Shown here in pieces: positions 58,354-64,000 of a stretch of 64,000 nucleotides of DNA (position 1 is its first letter; every line of letters starts with the position of its first letter). A program made the translations under genes and the position numbers. Source of the stretch: Brevibacillus gelatini (GTDB taxonomy: Bacteria > Bacillota > Bacilli > Brevibacillales > Brevibacillaceae); NCBI RefSeq assembly GCF_003710935.1, contig NZ_RHHS01000030.1, positions 39,724-103,723 of the forward strand, read 5' to 3'. A model generated the notes under the pieces. The model did not search any database, was not told where the DNA came from, and saw only the letters and a program-made list of their open reading frames with translations.

Positions 58354-59193
58354 ATGCTGGCTGATTGGTGGCAGTATGATTTTTTGCGGTATACCCTGTT
58401 TTCGGGGATTTTGATTGGCCTGATTTGCCCGTTGCTCGGGACGTTTCTCATCGTCCGGCGCTTGTCGATGATGGCCGACGGTCTTTCTCACGTCACGCTC
58501 TCGGGCGTGGCGGCGGGGATGCTCGTCTCGAAAAAAATTGCCTTTTTCTCGGCAGTAAACCCGCTGTTTTTCGGGATGCTTTTTGCGGTAGTCGGCTCTT
58601 TGTTCATTGAACGGCTGCGCAAAGTGTACAAAGCGTATCAGGACTTGGCGATTCCGATCATTTTGTCCGCGGGTCTCGGGCTGTTTACGGTGTTAATCAG
58701 TGTGGCGGACGGATTCAACGCTGACCTGTACTCGTATTTGTTCGGGAAAATTGTCACCGTCTCCATCGAGGACTTGTATGCGCTGATTGGCGTGGCCGTC
58801 GTTGTGCTGGGCACCGTCTTTTTGATCTACAAGGAACTGTTCGCTGTCTCCTTTGACGAAGAGTTCGCCCGGGTGTCCGGTGTCGCGCGCAGATCGATCA
58901 ACCTGTGGTTCATGGTGCTCGTGGCGCTTACGATTGCTGCTTCCATGCGCATTGTCGGCGTGCTTTTGATTTCCGCGTTGATTACGCTTCCCGTTGCGGC
59001 GAGCCTGCAAATTGCGCGAAGCTTTCGCCAAACAATCTTTTTCTCCATTCTTTTTGCGGAAATTTCCGTGCTGAGCGGTCTGTATTTTGCCTATCTCTTC
59101 GATTGGGCATCTGGTGGTACAATTGTGTTGATGGCTGTTTTGATTATGCTCGTTGTCTTGGGGATCAAAAAGTTGCGTGTAATCATGCGATAG
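58354..59193 (+). CDS. znuB: Zinc ABC transporter permease
   Basis: ABC-3 type permease with about nine hydrophobic helices; MADGLSHVTLSGVAAG and GVLLISALITLPVAASL are typical. The second ATG (58354) is 7 bases after AAGGAG; the first (58348) is 1 base away. 279 residues. Co-transcribed with znuC and zur. Confidence 0.92.
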   Translation: MLADWWQYDFLRYTLFSGILIGLICPLLGTFLIVRRLSMMADGLSHVTLSGVAAGMLVSKKIAFFSAVNPLFFGMLFAVVGSLFIERLRKVYKAYQDLAIPIILSAGLGLFTVLISVADGFNADLYSYLFGKIVTVSIEDLYALIGVAVVVLGTVFLIYKELFAVSFDEEFARVSGVARRSINLWFMVLVALTIAASMRIVGVLLISALITLPVAASLQIARSFRQTIFFSILFAEISVLSGLYFAYLFDWASGGTIVLMAVLIMLVVLGIKKLRVIMR

Positions 59194-59231
59194 AGTCATC
59201 ACGTCAAGACAAAAGGAAGGAGTGTTTGTCG

Positions 59232-59657
59232 ATGAAAGTGGAAGAAGCCCTGCAAATTTTGAAGGCGAACGGGTACAAATATACCGGCAAGCGGGAGGAG
59301 ATGATCCGCATCTGCGCAGCCGAAAAGCGCTACTTGTCTGCCAAAGATATTATGGAACGAATCAAGGAGCAGTATCCGACGCTCAGCTTCGACACGGTTT
59401 ATCGCAACATCTCCACTTTTGTTGAGCTGGGAATTCTGGAGGAAACAGAGCTGGACGGAGAAGGCCGTTACCGTCTCGCTTGCTCTGCCGACGGGCATCA
59501 TCATCACCACGTCATCTGTACGGAATGCGGGAAGACTTCTTCTCTGCCAGGCTGTCCGATGAACGTCCTGGCGGCTGTGCCGGATGATTTTCAGGTGACC
59601 GGACACAAGTTTGAAGTGTACGGAACCTGCAAGGAATGCATCGCCCAGTCCAACTGA
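59232..59657 (+). CDS. zur: Fur-family zinc-uptake regulator
   Basis: 141-residue Fur-family repressor: N-terminal winged helix, HHHHHVICTECGK with regulatory/structural metal ligands, and CxxC pairs in CTECG and CKEC. Last gene of the znuCB operon, so zinc repressor Zur is the best assignment, though Fur or PerR cannot be excluded by sequence alone. ATG 59232 behind AAGGAAGGAG. Confidence 0.88.
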   Translation: MKVEEALQILKANGYKYTGKREEMIRICAAEKRYLSAKDIMERIKEQYPTLSFDTVYRNISTFVELGILEETELDGEGRYRLACSADGHHHHHVICTECGKTSSLPGCPMNVLAAVPDDFQVTGHKFEVYGTCKECIAQSN

Positions 59658-59671
59658 ACATCGTGTCCTGC

Positions 59672-59706
59672 AAAGAGTGTTCGCCTGTGTGCGGATGCTC
59701 TTTTTT
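59672..59706 (+). terminator. Intrinsic terminator after zur
   Basis: AAGAGTGTTCGC / GCGGATGCTCTT with G-T pairs, then T run. Confidence 0.8.
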
Positions 59707-59806
59707 GTACGCCTGAACAGGAACTCGTCCAATGTAGTTTTCATCCGGTCGGTATTTGCTATAATGGGTGGGAAATCATCAGTTACGGAGAGAAGGGACA
59801 GCAGCC

Positions 59807-61429
59807 ATGATTCCCCGTTATATTGCGGATTTTGATTTGCAGTCGTTGCCTCGAATGAAAACAGACGTAGCCGTTGTAGGAGCAGGGATCGCCGGGTTGT
59901 ATACGGCATTGCAGACGAGCGAGTATGCCGATGTAGTTTTGATAAGCAAAAAAGGGCTGGATGACAGCAATACCCGCTGGGCGCAGGGAGGCATTGCCGC
60001 CGTGACGGCCAAGTCAGATTCTCCGGCTTTGCATCGTCAGGATACGCTGATCGCGGGAGCTGGACTTTGCTCGTACGAAGCGGTGGAAGTGCTCGTACAC
60101 GAAGGGCCTGAGCGCTTGAAGGAACTGATTGCATACGGTACGGAGTTTGACCGGGATGAACAAGGCCAGTATGAACTGACGCAGGAAGGCGCACACAGCA
60201 AGCGGCGCATTTTGCACGCCAACGGGGATGCGACCGGAGCAGAAATCGTCCGCGCTCTGTCGAAGCGGGTGATGGAGCAGGCGAACATTCGCGTGCTGGA
60301 GCACCATTTTGCCATTGATGTGGTCACACAGGATGGGGAGTGCGTGGGGGTTATCGTGCAAAAGCCGGAGGGAGACATGTTTTTCCTGGAGGCAAAAGCA
60401 ACCGTGCTGGCAACCGGGGGAGCAGGGCAACTGTACCGCTACACGACCAATCCGGATATTGCCACCGCCGACGGTATCGGCATCGCCTATCGCGCCGGGG
60501 CGCGCATCAAGGATGTCGAGTTCATCCAGTTTCACCCTACGGCGCTGTACTATCCGGGAGCGCCGCGCTTTCTGATCTCCGAGGCGGTACGGGGAGAAGG
60601 CGCCATTTTGCGCAACAGCAACGGCGACCGCTTCATGGACAAGTACCATCCGCAAAAAGAGCTGGCGCCACGCGACATTGTAGCCCGCGCCATCGTTTCG
60701 GAGATGGAGCAGACCAAATCGTCGTTTGTCTATCTGGACATCACGCACGAGCCGGAGGAGCTAATCAAGCGCCGCTTCCCGACGATCTACAACTTTTGTC
60801 TGCAATACGGGCTGGACATGGTAACAGACTGGATTCCGGTTGCCCCTGCGTGCCACTACATCATGGGCGGCGTTCAGACCGATCTGAACGGGGAGACGAC
60901 GACCAGACGGCTGTTTGCCTGCGGGGAAGCGTCCTGCACGGGGGTGCACGGTGCCAACAGACTGGCGAGCAATTCGTTGTCGGAAGCGGTCGTGTTCGGA
61001 CATCGCATCGCGCAGCGGATCAAGCAGCTGCCGGAACTGCCTGACATTCGCCCGGTCCGGGCTGTATCGGAATACCGGGAAGCGCGAAAGTTTAGTACAC
61101 GTGAACAGAGAGTGAAGCTGCAAAAGCTGATGCTGCGGCATGTCGGCGTCAAACGCGACGAAAAAGGCTTGTTGAAAGCACTGACGGAGCTGGAGCGAAT
61201 GGGGCGGTTTTACCAATATGCGGCGCAGGATCGGGAGACGTTCGAGTTTTTGAACCTGCTGAACGCAGCGGTGCTGACGACGAGAGCCGCGCTGCTTCGC
61301 GAGGAAAGTCGCGGCGGACATTATCGCAATGATTTTCCGAATAAGGACGATTTGTTATGGCGCAAGCATTTGATCCAGACGTTTGCGGACGGCGTTCAAG
61401 AGGAGTGTGGAAAAAACGATGTGGAATAA
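59807..61429 (+). CDS. nadB: L-aspartate oxidase NadB
   Basis: FAD flavoenzyme making iminoaspartate from aspartate, first step of NAD synthesis. FAD motif VVGAGIAGLYTAL, then RWAQGGIAAV, GAGG-type motif TGGAGQLYRYTTN and C-terminal GANRLASNSLSEAVVFG. 540 residues from ATG 59807 (the frame runs back to 59768 without a site). TATAAT at 59760-59765 but no strong -35. Overlaps nadC by 11 bases. Confidence 0.95.
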   Translation: MIPRYIADFDLQSLPRMKTDVAVVGAGIAGLYTALQTSEYADVVLISKKGLDDSNTRWAQGGIAAVTAKSDSPALHRQDTLIAGAGLCSYEAVEVLVHEGPERLKELIAYGTEFDRDEQGQYELTQEGAHSKRRILHANGDATGAEIVRALSKRVMEQANIRVLEHHFAIDVVTQDGECVGVIVQKPEGDMFFLEAKATVLATGGAGQLYRYTTNPDIATADGIGIAYRAGARIKDVEFIQFHPTALYYPGAPRFLISEAVRGEGAILRNSNGDRFMDKYHPQKELAPRDIVARAIVSEMEQTKSSFVYLDITHEPEELIKRRFPTIYNFCLQYGLDMVTDWIPVAPACHYIMGGVQTDLNGETTTRRLFACGEASCTGVHGANRLASNSLSEAVVFGHRIAQRIKQLPELPDIRPVRAVSEYREARKFSTREQRVKLQKLMLRHVGVKRDEKGLLKALTELERMGRFYQYAAQDRETFEFLNLLNAAVLTTRAALLREESRGGHYRNDFPNKDDLLWRKHLIQTFADGVQEECGKNDVE

Positions 61430-62264
61430 ACGAGAGCTGGAACGCAAGATCGAAGAGTGGCTGCAGGAGGATATCGGCTTTGGCGATGTGACGACGCTGA
61501 GCACGATCCCGGAGTCTGAGCAAGGAACGGGAATTTTGTACGCAAAGGAAGCGGGAGTGATAGCAGGACTGCCGATTGCCCGGCAAGTTTTTGCGACGGT
61601 TGATCCCGATCTGGTGTTTACGGCAAAAGTGGAAGAAGGGCAACGCGTAGAAGTCGGTCAGGAGCTGGCGGAGGTGAGCGGCTCCGTGCGTTCCATTCTG
61701 AGCGGCGAGCGGCTTGCGCTTAATTTGATGCAGCGTCTGTCCGGTATCGCGACGAAGACGAGCGAATACGTGGCGGCGGTAGCGGGAACGAAAGCGCGGG
61801 TAGTGGATACGCGCAAGACGACTCCGGGACTTCGTTTTCTGGAAAAGTACGCTGTTCGTGTCGGAGGTGGCCACAATCACCGTTTTGCCCTGTACGACGC
61901 AGTGATGATTAAGGACAATCACATCAAGGGAGCGGGCGGCATCGCACAGGCCGTTGCCGCCGCGCGCGCAGCGATTCCGCACACGATGACGGTAGAGGTG
62001 GAGGCGGAGTCGCTGGAACAGGTGCGTGAAGCATTGGAAGCGGGCGCGGACATTATCATGCTGGACAACATGTCTTTGGAAACCATGAGAGAAGCGGTGG
62101 CGCTCATTGATGGGCGGGCGGTTGTCGAGGCTTCCGGAGGCGTCAGTCTGGAGACGATCGGAAATATTGCCAAAACGGGCGTGGATGTCATCTCTGTCGG
62201 CGCTCTGACCCACTCGGTCAAGGCGTTTGATATTAGCCTGGATTTGAATACGCGCAAACGGTAA
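61419..62264 (+). CDS. nadC: Nicotinate-nucleotide pyrophosphorylase NadC
   Basis: Converts quinolinate and PRPP to nicotinate mononucleotide. EDIGFGDVTT, RLSGIATKTS, DTRKTTPGLR, GGGHNHRFAL and MIKDNHI are conserved. 281 residues from ATG 61419 inside the nadB end; coaX starts 13 bases after its stop. Confidence 0.95.
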   Translation: MWNKRELERKIEEWLQEDIGFGDVTTLSTIPESEQGTGILYAKEAGVIAGLPIARQVFATVDPDLVFTAKVEEGQRVEVGQELAEVSGSVRSILSGERLALNLMQRLSGIATKTSEYVAAVAGTKARVVDTRKTTPGLRFLEKYAVRVGGGHNHRFALYDAVMIKDNHIKGAGGIAQAVAAARAAIPHTMTVEVEAESLEQVREALEAGADIIMLDNMSLETMREAVALIDGRAVVEASGGVSLETIGNIAKTGVDVISVGALTHSVKAFDISLDLNTRKR

Positions 62265-62276
62265 GGAGCGACCTGT

Positions 62277-63041
62277 ATGCTACTGGTGATCGACATAGGC
62301 AACTCCAACATCGTCCTTGGTCTGTACGAGGGCGAGGTACTGCGGCATCATTGGCGGATTGCCGCCGACCGGAACAAGACAGAAGACGAGTACGGCATGC
62401 TGGTAAAAAGTCTGTTTGACAGCGCGGGGCTGACTTTGCAGCAGGTTAAAGGGGTCATTTTTTCCTCGGTTGTGCCGCCTTTGAATACGGTGATTGAGCG
62501 TATGTGCGGCAAATATTTGCGGCAAAAAGCGCTCATCGTCGGGCCGGGGGTCAAGACCGGGCTGAACATCAAGTACGAGTATCCGCGCGAAGTAGGCTCG
62601 GACCGGATCGTCAACGCGGTAGCGGCCATTCACGAATACGGGGCCCCTTTGATTGTCGTCGATTTTGGGACGGCGACGACTTTTTGCTATGTGGACGAGC
62701 GTGGGCAGTATTTGGGGGGAGCGATTGCCCCGGGTATCGGCATTTCCACAGAGGCGCTGTTCAGCCGGGCGGCAAAGCTGCCGCGCATCGAAATTGCAAA
62801 GCCTGCGAGCGTAGTAGGGAGAAATACGATTGCGGCCATGCAGGCAGGCATTTTTTACGGATTTGTAGGCCAGGTCGAGGGAATTGTTCGCCGGATCAAA
62901 GCGGAGTACCAGACAGAACCGACAGTAGTAGCAACAGGCGGGATGGCTTCGCTTTTGGCAGACGAGACATCGTGCATTCAGGTGGTCGATCCTTATTTGA
63001 CCTTAAAAGGATTGCGCCTGGTTTATGAGCGGAATCAATGA
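62277..63041 (+). CDS. coaX: Type III pantothenate kinase
   Basis: First step of coenzyme A synthesis, independent of acetyl-CoA feedback. N-terminal [25 protein letters not shown], catalytic [10 protein letters not shown] and [11 protein letters not shown]. 254 residues. In B. subtilis it follows ftsH directly; here about 10 kb intervene. hslO, its usual successor, is not here. Confidence 0.95.
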   Translation: MLLVIDIGNSNIVLGLYEGEVLRHHWRIAADRNKTEDEYGMLVKSLFDSAGLTLQQVKGVIFSSVVPPLNTVIERMCGKYLRQKALIVGPGVKTGLNIKYEYPREVGSDRIVNAVAAIHEYGAPLIVVDFGTATTFCYVDERGQYLGGAIAPGIGISTEALFSRAAKLPRIEIAKPASVVGRNTIAAMQAGIFYGFVGQVEGIVRRIKAEYQTEPTVVATGGMASLLADETSCIQVVDPYLTLKGLRLVYERNQ

Positions 63042-63208
63042 ATGGTGAACGTCTCTTTCCTTGTATGAAGAAGGCCAAAGGTGTTAAACTGGGAGTATAG
63101 CCTTTGCGTTTTTCGGCATACGAATGAAAAGGAGCCAAAGCCGTTGCAGCGGCACTTGACTCCCTGGACAAGAAGCTGTGGCACGCCCACGGCGCGCATG
63201 ATTACAAA

Positions 63209-63262
63209 ACCAGCGAACCCACCGTCGGGCGGTCAACCTCAGGCGGTGGGTTTTCGCTTGTT
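63209..63262. terminator. Long hairpin downstream of coaX
   Basis: GCGAACCCACCG / CGGTGGGTTTTCGC (2-base bulge) and an inner loop. Weak T runs on either side; it overlaps the 3' end of the small minus-strand gene. Confidence 0.5.
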
Positions 63263-63367
63263 ACGCCGCTTTCTTGCCCATCGGTACAGCTTTCTGCCAC
63301 TAAACCACAGGCTGAGCAGCGTCGCCAGTACCTTCAGGAAGAGGTAGAGCGTGCCGAGCGAGACCAT
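63239..63367 (-). CDS. Small membrane peptide with basic tail
   Basis: 42 residues: a hydrophobic segment (about 3-23) then a cationic tail ending WARKRRNKRKPTA. ATG is 5 bases from AAAGGGGGTGA, an almost perfect anti-16S match, and a possible promoter (TGGTCA, 16 bases, TATACT) lies upstream. Size and composition resemble type I toxin or stress peptides, but no family is recognised. Confidence 0.5.
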   Translation of the reverse strand: MVSLGTLYLFLKVLATLLSLWFSGRKLYRWARKRRNKRKPTA

Positions 63368-63425
63368 CAGCTTCACCCCCTTTGTAGGAAGCTGCGCCGT
63401 GGCCTTCCACCGCCAATCTTGTCCT

Positions 63426-63442
63426 ATGGTAAAGTATACCAT
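63426..63442. promoter_or_regulatory. ATGGTA-N5-TACCAT palindrome at the small peptide's -10 box
   Basis: Inverted repeat covering the candidate TATACT -10 box of the minus-strand peptide gene, so it may be an operator. Confidence 0.35.
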
Positions 63443-63652
63443 TATTTATTGCTTTGACCATCCAGAAAAGCGTGTTTGCTCGCTTTCTTAACGTACGGGA
63501 TGTATGCCCGATCGCAGGTATGCTTGGGAAAGAAGTTTGTGTTTTACAAGTGGAGTAAAATTCGGTTTCACAGGCAATTATAAGTGCGTAGCTTGCAAAG
63601 ACGGCTTGGCGTAGTCAGCGAAAAAGAAAATCGGTTTTTGTTTAATTTTTCG
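63443..63652. other. Intergenic stretch before the tRNA promoters
   Basis: No gene, tRNA or strong hairpin seen. The last about 20 bases are A+T-rich (TTTTTGTTTAATTTTT) and could be an UP element. Confidence 0.4.
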
Positions 63653-63681
63653 TTGACAGCGCATGACTCACGCGCTAAAAT
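63653..63681 (+). promoter_or_regulatory. Stable-RNA SigmaA promoter P1
   Basis: TTGACA (63653-63658), 17 bases, TAAAAT (63676-63681), with an A+T-rich tract upstream. Confidence 0.75.
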
Positions 63682-63745
63682 GGCTATTGTGCCTGGCAGA
63701 AAAGTTATATGACAGTGAACTTTTTAAATGAAATTAAAAAAGTTC

Positions 63746-63774
63746 TTGCCAAGCCCACAAACTTATGATAGTAT
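63746..63774 (+). promoter_or_regulatory. Stable-RNA promoter P2
   Basis: TTGCCA (63746-63751), 17 bases, TAGTAT (63769-63774), about 55 bases before the first tRNA. Confidence 0.6.
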
Positions 63775-63828
63775 ATGAATTCCGAGGGAAAAACAAGGTA
63801 GATCACTTTGATCCCTTTCCATATATAT

Positions 63829-63921
63829 GGATGGATGTCCGAGCGGCCGAAGGAGCACGATTGGAAATCGTGTAGACGGGGATAACTCGTCTCGTGGGTT
63901 CAAATCCCACTCCATCCGCCA
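63829..63921 (+). tRNA. tRNA-Ser (GGA)
   Basis: Acceptor GGATGGA / TCCATCC, discriminator G and encoded CCA. Anticodon stem CACGAT / ATCGTG with loop TTGGAAA, anticodon GGA. Long variable arm typical of serine tRNA, and the GGTTCAAATCC T-arm loop. Confidence 0.95.
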
Positions 63922-63932
63922 TTCATTTTCAT

Positions 63933-64000
63933 GGCCCGTTGGTGAAGCGGTTTAACACAGCAGCCTTTCACGCTGTCATACAGGGGTTCGAATCCCCTAC
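63933..64000 (+). tRNA. tRNA-Glu (TTC), truncated by the window
   Basis: Begins GGCCCGTTGGTGAAGCGG; anticodon loop CTTTCAC gives TTC (glutamate). T-arm GGGGTTCGAATCCCC is complete; the acceptor 3' strand lies beyond the window end. Confidence 0.9.

Noticed and set aside
63081..63347. Plus-strand frames between coaX and the tRNAs
   Set aside because: One frame has codon use like a real gene (KKLWHAHGAHDYKTS) but no start codon at the AAAAGGAG site; the other uses TTG and gives an implausible protein. A hairpin interrupts both.

Overview
This window is a stretch of Gram-positive, endospore-forming Firmicutes chromosome, most likely Brevibacillus or a close relative. The evidence is gene order that follows the well-known Bacillus subtilis csfB-to-ftsH region (gin, yaaO, tmk, darA, yaaR, holB, ricT, yabA, yabB, yazA, rsmI, abrB, metS, tatD, yabE, rnmV, rsmA, veg, sspF, ispE, purR, ridA, spoVG, glmU, prs, ctc, pth, fin, mfd, spoVT, yabM, yabN, yabO ... 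yabP, yabQ, divIC, yabR, spoIIE, yabS, yabT ... tilS, hpt, ftsH), many sporulation genes, and a base composition slightly above half G+C. The genus is an inference from gene order and protein style, not from a search.

Layout. 1-1202 holds a degenerate UDP-glucose-dehydrogenase-like gene. 1251-9395 is the gin-to-abrB block (DNA replication, Ric proteins, rRNA/tRNA methylation), ending with convergent rsmI and abrB. 9396-10128 is a regulatory region with an abrB promoter, a cluster of perfect Spo0A boxes and a methionine T-box leader for metS. 10129-34352 runs from metS to yabO, interrupted only by an opposite-strand CobW-type GTPase at 19877-20887. 34353-40400 is an accessory insertion that splits yabO from yabP: a MazF/PemK-like gene, a probable IS630-type transposase remnant, a DUF2157/GDYXXLXY membrane protein and a repeat-built secreted surface protein. 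40402-46501 returns to core sporulation and division genes. A split ThrE-type exporter (46517-47721) precedes tilS-hpt-ftsH. From 51746 the order departs from B. subtilis: a HAD phosphatase, nadA, an opposite-strand PadR/SEDS-like pair, a PCYCGC lipoprotein, a zinc-uptake locus (znuA; znuC-znuB-zur), nadB-nadC and coaX. The window ends with a tRNA cluster (Ser-GGA complete, Glu-TTC cut off) behind two SigmaA-type promoters.

Functional themes. Sporulation control is dense: Gin and Fin (opposing sigma-factor switches), SpoIIE, SpoVG, SpoVT, SspF, YabP/YabQ, and the AbrB/Spo0A axis. Translation and nucleotide supply (metS, tilS, rsmA, rsmI, ctc, pth, RqcP-like YabO, tmk, prs, purR, hpt) form the housekeeping layer. 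The zinc locus carries three similar 21-bp palindromic elements that fit a Zur operator. The NAD genes are split by the zinc and SEDS insertions.

Most promising for novelty: the PadR-controlled protein fusing a permease-prefix-like domain to a SEDS (FtsW/RodA) core; the accessory island inside the yabO-yabP operon; the terminator hairpin that buries the ctc ribosome-binding site; and the Spo0A-box cluster upstream of abrB. No CRISPR array, complete insertion sequence, prophage or rRNA gene was seen.
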